In this document: positions 1 to 7,159 of the stretch, one piece after another
Position numbering within the stretch: the first letter of the stretch is position 1
Layout: every line of letters begins with the position of its first letter
NCBI GenBank assembly: GCA_902782885.1
Contig: CACZOW010000316.1
Span: forward strand, 1 to 15,814
Length of the DNA stretch: 15,814 nucleotides
Reading direction: 5' to 3'
DNA from: an uncultured Ruminococcus sp.
Lineage (GTDB): Bacteria > Bacillota > Clostridia > UBA1212 > UBA1255
Position numbers and translations under genes: made by a program
The notes under the pieces: generated by a model
What the model saw: the letters and a program-made list of their open reading frames with translations, nothing else
The model's database searches: none
Told to the model about the DNA's origin: nothing

Positions 1-60
1 AACGTGGTAAAATTGTCCCAAGAAAACAGGCGCCGCGAAGCGGGCGGGACCCGTGCGGCC

Positions 61-70
61 GGGGAGGAAA
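61..70 (+). promoter_or_regulatory. Ribosome binding site deciding the start of the GH109-like gene
   Basis: GGGGAGGAAA ends two bases before ATG 73. The purine core GGGGAGG (61-67) is five bases from the ATG, a normal Shine-Dalgarno distance. It favours ATG 73 over the in-frame GTG at position 4. Confidence 0.7.
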
Positions 71-72
71 AA

Positions 73-1212
73 ATGATAAGAGTAGGTATCGTAGGAGCAC
101 GCGGATTGTCCGTGGTGGGAGCGATGAAGGCGATGCCGGAGCGGGTGAAGATCGCCGCCATGTGCGACCTGGACGAAGGCGCGCTCGCCGAGGCAAAAGC
201 GTTCATTGAAAAGGACAACGAAAACGCGGACGGCCTCAAACTGTTCCGCATTTACGACGACATGATCGAGCACGGGGATATTGACGCCGTGATCATTTCG
301 ACGCCAATGCAGTGCCACGTGCCCCAGGCGATCACCGCGCTCCAGGCCGGCAAGCATGTGATGTGCGAAGTGACCGCCGCCGTCACCATGGACGAACTCT
401 GGTGGCTTATCGAAAACGTGGAAAAATCCGGCAAAATTTACATGTACGCCGAAAATTACTGCTATATGCCCGAATGCCAGATCGTGCGCGCGATGGTGAA
501 AAAGGGCATGTTCGGCGAGATCTACTACGGCGAAGGCGAATACACGCACGACTGCACCTCGCTGCGGAACTGGCACGGCAAAACCGGCTGGCGCTCCTAC
601 TGGCAGATGGGCACCCGCGGCTCGTTCTATCCCACACATTCGCTCGGCCCGGTGATGCAGTGCTTCGACGACGACCGCATCGCCGCGATCGCGTCCTTCT
701 CTCCGGGCAACCACAATCCCTACGGCCTGCGAAACGATGACCTCACGCAGACAATGTGCGTGCTGGAAAGCGGCAAGCTGGTCAAATTGCGCGTTGACAC
801 CATCTCGCCGCGGCCCCACGCCATGGCGTACTACCAGATACAGGGCACGAAAGGCTGCTACGAAGCCAACCGGTTCGGCGGCGAAGGCAAAATCGCCGTT
901 GCCACCGACGCGGACCCGACGGGTTACGCACAATGGAAAGACCTCTCCGCGTTCAAAGAATTCCTGCCCGAACGCTACCGCAGCGGCGCGGGCGAAGGCG
1001 CGGGCCACGGCGGGGGCGACTACTACATCGTGGAAGATTTCATCGAGGCCATCGAGAAAAACGTGCAGCCGGAGCTCAACGTTTACAAAGCGGCCGAATG
1101 GACGTCCGTAGCGCTGCTCTCGCAGCTTTCCGTCACCAACCAGGGCAAACTGCTCAAAGTCCCCAAATTCCGTCCGAACATGAGCTGGGCGGAGAAACGC
1201 ATCAAACTCTGA
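73..1212 (+). CDS. Gfo/Idh/MocA-fold protein, GH109-like (putative NAD-dependent alpha-N-acetylgalactosaminidase)
   Basis: A 379-residue cytoplasmic protein with an N-terminal Rossmann fold (VGIVGARG, residues 4-11, for NAD(P)) and a C-terminal alpha/beta domain. Ordinary family dehydrogenases carry a catalytic EKP lysine motif; here the matching place reads CEVTAA (98-103), with no lysine. Several other blocks recall GH109 glycosidases, which use NAD+ in an oxidation/elimination route to cleave alpha-GalNAc: EGEYTHD (154-160), YPTHSLGPV (186-194, His189 a candidate catalytic residue), SPRPHAM (245-251) and GHGGGDY followed by VYKAAEW (311-317, 337-343). The resemblance is from memory of the family, not an alignment. 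No signal peptide is seen, whereas many GH109 enzymes are exported. The start at 73 is chosen because GGGGAGG lies just upstream; the frame stays open to a GTG at 4, which would add 23 low-complexity, Arg-rich residues. It lies 27 bases before the GH129-like gene, probably in one operon. A plain sugar oxidoreductase remains the alternative. Confidence 0.8.
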   Translation: MIRVGIVGARGLSVVGAMKAMPERVKIAAMCDLDEGALAEAKAFIEKDNENADGLKLFRIYDDMIEHGDIDAVIISTPMQCHVPQAITALQAGKHVMCEVTAAVTMDELWWLIENVEKSGKIYMYAENYCYMPECQIVRAMVKKGMFGEIYYGEGEYTHDCTSLRNWHGKTGWRSYWQMGTRGSFYPTHSLGPVMQCFDDDRIAAIASFSPGNHNPYGLRNDDLTQTMCVLESGKLVKLRVDTISPRPHAMAYYQIQGTKGCYEANRFGGEGKIAVATDADPTGYAQWKDLSAFKEFLPERYRSGAGEGAGHGGGDYYIVEDFIEAIEKNVQPELNVYKAAEWTSVALLSQLSVTNQGKLLKVPKFRPNMSWAEKRIKL

Positions 1213-1228
1213 AATCCGTTGCGCATTC

Positions 1229-1235
1229 AAGGAGG
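1229..1235 (+). promoter_or_regulatory. Ribosome binding site of the GH129-like gene
   Basis: A perfect AAGGAGG lies four bases before ATG 1240. It excludes the in-frame TTG at 1219 as the start and shows independent translation initiation just after the GH109-like stop codon. Confidence 0.8.
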
Positions 1236-1239
1236 CAAT

Positions 1240-3069
1240 ATGTCCGTGATTCACATTGTCAACGAAAAACTCACGCTGGACGCCGAACCGTCCTGTTTCC
1301 GCTATACTTTCACTCTTCCCGACGGCAGCGCGTGGTCAATGACCAAACGCCCCTTTATCCGTTTTGCCGACGGCAGCGAATTGCCCTTCCCAGAGCCGGA
1401 AACCGCCGAAGCATACCGCTCCGGCACCTTTGACGGCATCAAATGCGTGTACAGCGGCTTCGGAGAAGCGCACAGCGAGCTTCGCGCCGTGACGCATATC
1501 AAGCTCGACCGCACCGGCGGCGACGTGCTGTTCACGCTGAACCTGACCGGCGACAAACCGTGCGAGATCCTCCGGGTCTCTTTCCCCGCACCGCTGGATT
1601 TCGGCGCTGCCCCGGGTCACGGATATACCGTGCTGCCCCGGATGCACGGCACACTGATCCCGGCAGGAGAGCCCATAAAGATCATGGACGGACAGATCTA
1701 CGAGCGGGACGGCTATATGCCCTTGTTCGGCCAGGTGCGGGACGGTTCCGGATACGCCGCGATTTACGAGACGCCCTTTGACGCCATGTATGAACCCGAC
1801 GGCGACAGAGTTGCCCCCATGTGGCGCACCTCCCTGGGCAAACTGAATTACGTCCGCAAAATGCGCTACTGCTTCCGCACGGATTGCGACTACAACGTAA
1901 TTGCCAAATGCTACCGCGCGTACCTTAGGGAGCGCGGGATGCTGGTCACGCTGCGGGAGAAATTTGACCGCAACCCCAAAGCCGAACGCATCGTAGGCGC
2001 CCCGGTGATACATACCTTCATCGCGGTGCATATCGTCCCCGAATCACACTTCTACGATCCGGACGATCCCGCCCATAACGACCACTGGGCCACCTTCGAC
2101 GAGCGTGCGGAAGAGCTGCGCGGGCTGAAAGCGCGCGGACTGGACAAAGCGTACACCCACTTCGACGGCTGGGGCAGCCACGGCTACGACAATCTCCACC
2201 CCTCCCCGTTCCCGCCTCACGAAGCGGCCGGCGGCGCCGAGGGCATGAAGCGGCTCGCGGATACCTGCCGCGAACTGGGATACATTTTCGGCATCCACGA
2301 TCAGTACCGCGACTGCTACTATGACAACCCGGATTTCCGGCTGGAGGAAGCAGTCACGTACGCGGACGGCGGCCATCCGTTCCACGATTTCTGGAACGGC
2401 GGCAAACACACTTTCCTGTGCTCCGAATTCGCGCCGGATTATGTAAAGCGCAATTACGATCAGTTCGAAAAGCTGGGCATCGACGTCGAAGCGGCGTACC
2501 TGGACGTGTTCTCGGTGGTGGAAATGGACGAATGCTTCCATCCGGACCATCCCGTCACGCGGGAACAATGCGCGCGCAACCGCCGTCACGCCCTGGACAT
2601 TCTATCCGACCGGGGCATAATCCCCTCTTCGGAAGAGGCGCTGGACTGCATAATTCCGTCGCTGATCCTCTGCCACCACGCGCCGTTCTGCGTGGAAGAA
2701 CTGGGCAGTTGCACGTCGAAAGCCGTGGGCGTGCCGATACCGCTGCTGAGCCTGGTGTACCACGACTGCTTCATCGTGCCGTGGATCGGATTGCCGGGCG
2801 AACGGGGCGGCTGGTGCGTGCCGATCGATGATTGCCCTTATACGTACGCGATGCTGTACGGGCAGCCGGTGTATTGTCCGCCGGACGCCACCGAAGAGGA
2901 TATCAAAGCGGTCAAAGCCGCCTGCGACAACGCCGCACGCCTCACCCACTGCGAGCTGGTCCGCCACGAATTCGTTGACGGCAGCTACCGCGTCCAGCGC
3001 ACCACGTTCTCCGACGGCACAAAAATAACGGCCAACTTAGACACCTGCGAAGTCTCCGTTGACCGCTAA
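1240..3069 (+). CDS. GH129-like glycoside hydrolase (putative intracellular alpha-N-acetylgalactosaminidase)
   Basis: A 609-residue protein without signal peptide or membrane segment. The N-terminal ~230 residues look like a beta-rich supersandwich domain; the middle is a TIM barrel. THFDGWGSHGYDN (from about residue 306, Asp309) is a typical sugar-binding strand end. YLDVFS (Asp422) and SSEEALD (Glu465) look like the nucleophile and the acid/base. Their 43-residue spacing equals what I recall for Asp435/Glu478 of Bifidobacterium bifidum NagBb, the GH129 prototype (about 630 residues, intracellular, active on GalNAc-alpha-Ser/Thr). The related GH101 enzymes share the catalytic barrel but are far larger and secreted. 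The adjacent GH109-like gene points to the same alpha-GalNAc substrate. Family assignment is by remembered motif and length; a related uncharacterised family such as DUF5696 is the main alternative. No rho-independent terminator is visible after the stop. Confidence 0.75.
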   Translation: MSVIHIVNEKLTLDAEPSCFRYTFTLPDGSAWSMTKRPFIRFADGSELPFPEPETAEAYRSGTFDGIKCVYSGFGEAHSELRAVTHIKLDRTGGDVLFTLNLTGDKPCEILRVSFPAPLDFGAAPGHGYTVLPRMHGTLIPAGEPIKIMDGQIYERDGYMPLFGQVRDGSGYAAIYETPFDAMYEPDGDRVAPMWRTSLGKLNYVRKMRYCFRTDCDYNVIAKCYRAYLRERGMLVTLREKFDRNPKAERIVGAPVIHTFIAVHIVPESHFYDPDDPAHNDHWATFDERAEELRGLKARGLDKAYTHFDGWGSHGYDNLHPSPFPPHEAAGGAEGMKRLADTCRELGYIFGIHDQYRDCYYDNPDFRLEEAVTYADGGHPFHDFWNGGKHTFLCSEFAPDYVKRNYDQFEKLGIDVEAAYLDVFSVVEMDECFHPDHPVTREQCARNRRHALDILSDRGIIPSSEEALDCIIPSLILCHHAPFCVEELGSCTSKAVGVPIPLLSLVYHDCFIVPWIGLPGERGGWCVPIDDCPYTYAMLYGQPVYCPPDATEEDIKAVKAACDNAARLTHCELVRHEFVDGSYRVQRTTFSDGTKITANLDTCEVSVDR

Positions 3070-3104
3070 TTTGCCATTTGCCATTTTCAATTTGCCATTT
3101 GATC
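3070..3104. repeat. Heptanucleotide tandem repeat (TTTGCCA) filling a convergent gap
   Basis: Starting at the base after the GH129-like stop codon the sequence runs in strict 7-base register: TTTGCCA (3070-3076), TTTGCCA (3077-3083), TTTTCAA (3084-3090), TTTGCCA (3091-3097), then partial TTTGATC (3098-3104), which enters the stop codon of the convergent glutamine synthetase gene. It is AT-rich against a GC-rich background. No GC stem suitable for a terminator is present. Confidence 0.85.
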
Positions 3105-5187
3105 AAACTCCAAACATCAGCTGCGCGTACGTCGGAAGCGGCCAGCGGCGGTTATCCGTCAGGGTCTCCGCTTCGTCCGCGGCGGCGCGCAGTTCCTGCA
3201 TCGCGGGCAGCACGTTGTCCCGTATGCGCAGGCTCTGTTCGGTTATATCTTTGCCGCTGTGCGCGTAGTCGGCGGCCTCCTGCAGTTTGCGTGTTTTCTC
3301 CGCCATGAGCGTAAGCAGTTCGGAAAGGCGGCACGCGGTGGTGCGCTCGTATGTATCGTCTATGCCCAGCGTCTTCTTGGTCAATACGGCCGCGGACAGC
3401 TCGGTGCTGAAGCCGGACACCGCGGGCATGATGTCGCGCCGCGCCATCTCCAGCATCGTGGCGGCTTCGATATTCACGATATTGACGTAGTTGCCCAGCA
3501 GGATCTCGTAGCGTGAGCGCAGCTCCGCTTCGGTGAATACCTTCTGCTCCGTGAGCATGCGCACGTTCTTCGCGTCCAGGATGTGAGGCAAGCAGTCGGG
3601 GGTCGAGGGGAGGTCGGAAAGTCCGCGGCGGTGCGCTTCGGCTTTCCATTCGTCATCGTAGCCGTTGCCGTTGAATATGATGCGTTTGTGCGCTTTGATC
3701 GTGCGTTTCAGCAGGTCGTGGAGGGCGTCGCCGAAATTGTCCGCCTGCTCCAGTTCGTCCGCGTATTGGCGCAGCGACTCGGCCACGGCGGCGTTCAGCA
3801 TTATGTTGGCGCAGGCAATGGAATTTGACGAGCCCAGCATGCGGAACTCGAATTTGTTGCCCGTGTAGGCAAAGGGCGAGGTGCGGTTGCGGTCGGTGGT
3901 GTCGCTGAAGAACGCGGGCAATACCGGCACGCCGAACGCCATCTCCCGGCGGCTCACGCCGTTGTACGGCGCGTCGTTTTCAATGGATTCCAGCACTTCG
4001 GTGAGCTCCGTGCCCAGGAACACGGATATGATGGCCGGGGGCGCTTCGTGGAAACCCAGACGGTGGTCGTTGCCCGCGGTAGCTACCGATATGCGCAGCA
4101 GATCCTGATAGTCGTCCACGGCCTGTATCACCGCGCACAGGAACAGCAGGAACTGCGCGTTTTCATGGGGCGAGGCGCCGGGCCGCAGCAGGCGGATGCC
4201 GTCGTCCGTGTCCATGGACCAGTTGTTGTGTTTGCCGGAACCGTTGACCCCTTCGAAGGGCTTCTCGTGCAGCAGGCACACCAGCCCGTGACGCGCGGCC
4301 ACGTTCTGCATAACTTCCATGGTGAGCTGGTTATGGTCGGTGGCAATGTTGGTCGTCGTAAATATCGGCGCCAGTTCGTGCTGTCCGGGGGCAACTTCGT
4401 TGTGCTCCGTCTTGGCCAGCACGCCCAGTTTCCACAGCTCCTCGTCCAGTTCCGCCATGTAGGCGGCAACGCGCGGCTTGATCGCACCGAAATAGTGGTC
4501 GTTCAGTTCCTGCCCTTTGGGCGCGCGGGCGCCGAACAGCGTGCGGCCGGTGAATTTCAGATCCGGGCGCCGGTCATACAGACTGCGGTCCACCAGGAAA
4601 TATTCCTGCTCCGCGCCGGAAGAAGAGTTGACGTATTTTGAAGTGGTGTTGCCGAACAGCCTCAAAATGCGGAGAGCCTGACGGTTAAGCGCGTTCATTG
4701 ACCGCAGCAGCGGAGTCTTTTTATCCAGCGCCTCTCCCCCGAAGGAGCAGAACGCGGTGGGGATGCAGAGCGTGTTGTCCTTGATAAACGCGTAAGACGT
4801 GGGATCCCAGGCGGTGTAGCCGCGGGCCTCGAAAGTCGCCCGGAGGCCGCCCGAAGGGAACGAAGACGCGTCCGGTTCGCCCTTGATCAGTTCCTTGCCC
4901 GAGAACTCCATTATCACGCCGCCGCCCGGCGCCTTGGCGATAAAACTGTCGTGCTTTTCGGCGGTGATTCCGGTGAGCGGCTGGAACCAGTGGGTGAAGT
5001 GCGTAGCGCCCAGTTCGATGGCCCAGTCCTTCATCGCTTCCGCCACCGCGCTGGCTACGTTCGGATCGAGCCTGGCGCCCTCGTCGATGGTCTTTTTGAG
5101 CTTGCTGTACACGTCCGGTGCGAGTCTTTCCTTCATCGCCCGGTCGCCGAACACCATACATCCGAAATAGTCCGAGATCTTTTTCAT
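3103..5187 (-). CDS. glnN: Glutamine synthetase type III
   Basis: A 694-residue protein, the usual length of GSIII (about 700) and well above GSI or GSII. It makes glutamine from glutamate, ammonia and ATP in the cytoplasm. Diagnostic blocks: the GSIII N-terminal THFTHWFQPLTG (62-73); AEQEYFLVD (192-200, metal-binding glutamates); TEHNEVAPGQHELAP (260-274); NGSGKHNNWSMDTD (315-328, the GSIII version of the ammonia/glutamate loop); and TDRNRTSPFAYTG with KFEFRMLGSS further on (ATP and glutamate binding). The start at 5187 is preferred over the longer open frame to 5313 because the extra 42 codons are Arg/Pro-rich, would overlap the promoter, and conserved sequence begins at MKKISDYFG. The ribosome site AAAGGCGG is weak. 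The gene has its own promoter and a leader of roughly 110 bases, and is probably monocistronic. Confidence 0.96.
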   Translation of the reverse strand: MKKISDYFGCMVFGDRAMKERLAPDVYSKLKKTIDEGARLDPNVASAVAEAMKDWAIELGATHFTHWFQPLTGITAEKHDSFIAKAPGGGVIMEFSGKELIKGEPDASSFPSGGLRATFEARGYTAWDPTSYAFIKDNTLCIPTAFCSFGGEALDKKTPLLRSMNALNRQALRILRLFGNTTSKYVNSSSGAEQEYFLVDRSLYDRRPDLKFTGRTLFGARAPKGQELNDHYFGAIKPRVAAYMAELDEELWKLGVLAKTEHNEVAPGQHELAPIFTTTNIATDHNQLTMEVMQNVAARHGLVCLLHEKPFEGVNGSGKHNNWSMDTDDGIRLLRPGASPHENAQFLLFLCAVIQAVDDYQDLLRISVATAGNDHRLGFHEAPPAIISVFLGTELTEVLESIENDAPYNGVSRREMAFGVPVLPAFFSDTTDRNRTSPFAYTGNKFEFRMLGSSNSIACANIMLNAAVAESLRQYADELEQADNFGDALHDLLKRTIKAHKRIIFNGNGYDDEWKAEAHRRGLSDLPSTPDCLPHILDAKNVRMLTEQKVFTEAELRSRYEILLGNYVNIVNIEAATMLEMARRDIMPAVSGFSTELSAAVLTKKTLGIDDTYERTTACRLSELLTLMAEKTRKLQEAADYAHSGKDITEQSLRIRDNVLPAMQELRAAADEAETLTDNRRWPLPTYAQLMFGV

Positions 5188-5297
5188 AGCCGGCCGCCTT
5201 TCGTGCCGCGCGTCCGGTGCTGCCGGGCGCCGCGGGGACAATCCATTAAAGCGAACGGCGAAGGCGCCGGACAATCCGCCCGAAGCTCTTCGCCGTA
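5188..5297 (-). promoter_or_regulatory. Structured 5' leader of the glutamine synthetase gene
   Basis: About 110 untranslated bases. On the minus strand CGGCGAAG (5295-5288) can pair perfectly with CTTCGCCG (5263-5256), enclosing 24 bases; its first arm can alternatively fold with the adjacent CTTCG (5285-5281). The sequence GGATTGTCC occurs twice (5277-5269 and 5244-5236), each time followed shortly by GGCGCC. No poly-U tract follows the stem and I do not recognise a glutamine riboswitch or other known RNA motif. A regulatory role is inference. Confidence 0.35.
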
Positions 5298-5304
5298 CGT
5301 TGTT

Positions 5305-5333
5305 TTTATACACTCTGACGCGGACAATGTCAA
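5305..5333 (-). promoter_or_regulatory. Sigma-A-like promoter of glutamine synthetase III
   Basis: On the minus strand a consensus -35 TTGACA (5333-5328) is followed by a 17-base spacer and -10 TATAAA (5310-5305). It lies directly downstream of the VWA stop codon and implies a transcript start near 5298. The -35 box overlaps a small palindrome GACAATGTC (5323-5331) that could bind a regulator, but I recognise no known operator. Confidence 0.85.
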
Positions 5334-5336
5334 GAA

Positions 5337-6992
5337 TTATTCTTCGTCTTCGCTCAAATATCCCGCCAGGGAAGCATATTGTCTCAGGGCGCGGCGCACC
5401 AGGCCGTTGTCCGTCCCGTGCCGGAGCGTCTCCGCCAGTTCCGCGGCCTTGAACGCTTTTTCAAGGTTGCCCGTGCAGTGCGGCTCCGCGCTTACCGCGA
5501 ACTCCTGCTCCGCGTGTCCGCCTTCGGGCAGCTCGCAGCGTACCGAGAGCGTGCAAAGTTCCGAAGCGCCGGCCGCCGCATCCGGGGCGGCGCCGTATTT
5601 GAGCGGTTTGGTCTCCCGGCCGGTCTCGCCGAAATACAGTTCGTAGCAGGCAACGCACTTGTCGCCGCTTCCGAAAGGCTCGGACTCGACTTTATCGTCC
5701 CGGAAGTCCTCCGCGGAGAGCGTGCGGTTCTCGAAGCCCAGCAGCCGGTAGCCCTTCACCGCCGCGGGATTGAATTCCACCTGGGCTTTCACGTTTTTGG
5801 CGATAGGATGCACCAGCGCCTCGAAGCGGTCGCGCAGCACCATTTCGGCGTCTTTAACGCTGTTGATCACGTAGTAGTTGCCGTTGCCGTTCTTTGCAAG
5901 GGTCTCCAGCTTGTCGTCCTGCAGATTGTACAGGCCGCAGCCGATGGCCGAGTAGTACACGCCGCTCTTTTTCCGGCTCTCGATCAGGTCCTTCAGCCCG
6001 CCGTTTTGCGTCACGCCGAAGTTCAGGTCGCCGTCGGTCACCATGATCACCCGGTTCAGGCCGTCTTCCGCATAGTTTTCCACGGCAATGTCGTACGCGG
6101 TCTCGATGCCCCGGGAACCGTTGGTGCAGCCGCTGATCTCCATTTTCTCCAGTTTACCGATCACGTATTCGATGTCGTGTTTCCTGTTCTTCGTCATACC
6201 GTTCAGGAACACGTGGTCAACGTCCGAATACGTCACGATGCTCAGCTTATCGCCGTCGTTCAGCCGCGCGAACACGGTGGCCAGCGTCAACCTTATCTGC
6301 AGTGTTTTCGAAGACATGCTGCCCGAGGTGTCAATGAGCAGCACGATGTTCCGCTTTTCCGGGAGCGTTTTCTTTCCCGCGATACCCAGGAACAGGAACC
6401 CTTTGTCCCCTTCCCGCTTCAGCTCGGCGGTCAATTCAAACAGCCCGCCCTTTTCCGCGTCGGGCGCGGCGAGCTCGTAATCGAGGAAGTTGAGCAGTTC
6501 CTCTGTGCGCACCATATCGTGGGCGGTGCGGGTGTAGCGTTCGTAGTTGCCCAGCAGTACGGTGGCGGCGGCGGTGTTGTTCGTGGTCCGGAAAGTGGAG
6601 AGCGGCGAACCGGCCGTGTCTTTGACCCGGCTGTCCTCGAAGCTGTCGTAATTATCCCAGCGCACGTCTTCGATATCGCCGCAGCAGATGCCGCATTCCT
6701 CGGCTTCCGGCGCTTCCGCCATCATCATACTCGTTTTCGCAAGCATCGGCGCCGCGGCCTCTTCTCGAAGAACACACGCATCGTACATGACCTCGCCCGC
6801 CTCGGGTGCCGGTGCTCTGCCCACGGCGCCTGAAAACTTCCTGCGGGGAGCGCTTTGGGCCGAAGCCATATTCAGAAACATGCCGTAACGCGGCGCTCTC
6901 CCAAACGTGAGCGCGCAGAGTTTGTCCGCTTCTTTCTCCGTGTACCCCAGCGATAAATAGTATTTCTTTTCCTGTGTAAAATCGTTTTTCAT
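5337..6992 (-). CDS. YfbK-like von Willebrand factor A domain protein
   Basis: A 551-residue protein. Residues 129-180 match the region before the VWA domain in YfbK-type proteins (LSTFRTTNN, then MVRTEELLNFLDY). The VWA domain spans about 213-395 with a complete MIDAS metal site: DTSGS (Asp221, Ser223, Ser225), Thr290 and Asp320 in VTDGD. The C-terminal part, from YRLLGFENR (415-423) through the DDKV/GSGDK stretch (432-445), resembles the DUF3520 domain at the C-terminus of YfbK. Homologues are commonly exported lipoproteins, but this one starts with a polar helix (MKNDFTQEKKYYLSLGYTEK) and has no signal peptide, lipobox or membrane helix, so it is probably cytoplasmic. Residues 40-128 are a low-complexity linker rich in Ala, Met and Glu, with CGICCG at 100-105. 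Start at 6992 is set by GGGAGGTAA upstream. It follows the kinase gene with a 167-base gap and has its own promoter. Role unknown; metal-dependent protein binding is likely. Confidence 0.9.
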   Translation of the reverse strand: MKNDFTQEKKYYLSLGYTEKEADKLCALTFGRAPRYGMFLNMASAQSAPRRKFSGAVGRAPAPEAGEVMYDACVLREEAAAPMLAKTSMMMAEAPEAEECGICCGDIEDVRWDNYDSFEDSRVKDTAGSPLSTFRTTNNTAAATVLLGNYERYTRTAHDMVRTEELLNFLDYELAAPDAEKGGLFELTAELKREGDKGFLFLGIAGKKTLPEKRNIVLLIDTSGSMSSKTLQIRLTLATVFARLNDGDKLSIVTYSDVDHVFLNGMTKNRKHDIEYVIGKLEKMEISGCTNGSRGIETAYDIAVENYAEDGLNRVIMVTDGDLNFGVTQNGGLKDLIESRKKSGVYYSAIGCGLYNLQDDKLETLAKNGNGNYYVINSVKDAEMVLRDRFEALVHPIAKNVKAQVEFNPAAVKGYRLLGFENRTLSAEDFRDDKVESEPFGSGDKCVACYELYFGETGRETKPLKYGAAPDAAAGASELCTLSVRCELPEGGHAEQEFAVSAEPHCTGNLEKAFKAAELAETLRHGTDNGLVRRALRQYASLAGYLSEDEE

Positions 6993-7074
6993 CGTCGATT
7001 ACCTCCCTGCTAAAACTGCTTCAGAGGGCATTGTCCCCGCGCTTCGGGTGCGGCCTCTGTCATCTTGCGGCAAT

Positions 7075-7083
7075 ATTATATCA
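7075..7083 (-). promoter_or_regulatory. Extended -10 promoter of the VWA gene
   Basis: On the minus strand TGATATAAT (7083-7075) is a perfect -10 TATAAT preceded by the extended TG motif. The hexamer 17 bases upstream (GACCAC) is a poor -35, which the extended -10 may compensate for. The leader to ATG 6992 is about 75 bases. The rest of the 167-base gap (6993-7159) shows no convincing terminator for the kinase gene, so read-through is possible. Confidence 0.65.
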
Positions 7084-7159
7084 TGGCAGATCGCGGCGTG
7101 GTCGTTTGGCAAGCGACATTTTTGCCGGTCGGCGATGGCGTGAAGCGGCGGATACGCGG

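Noticed and set aside
4..72. In-frame GTG extension of the GH109-like gene
   Set aside because: The 23 extra residues are Arg/Gly/Glu-rich and non-conserved in look, and a good ribosome site precedes ATG 73 where the Rossmann fold begins.
3070..3104. CRISPR-like repeats
   Set aside because: The units are 7 bases with no spacers, so this is a microsatellite-like tandem array.
5188..5300. Known glutamine riboswitch in the glutamine synthetase leader
   Set aside because: I do not see the conserved core of the glnA or Downstream-peptide RNA motifs; only a generic stem and a short repeat are present.
5188..5313. N-terminal extension of glutamine synthetase to an ATG at 5313
   Set aside because: It would start upstream of the predicted transcription start and encodes an Arg/Pro-rich segment outside the family; conserved sequence begins at 5187.
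5379..6833. Long plus-strand open frame of 484 codons opposite the VWA gene
   Set aside because: The translation is His/Arg/Val-rich with no recognisable domain, and it is exactly antisense to a gene with clear motifs; it results from GC-rich codon structure.
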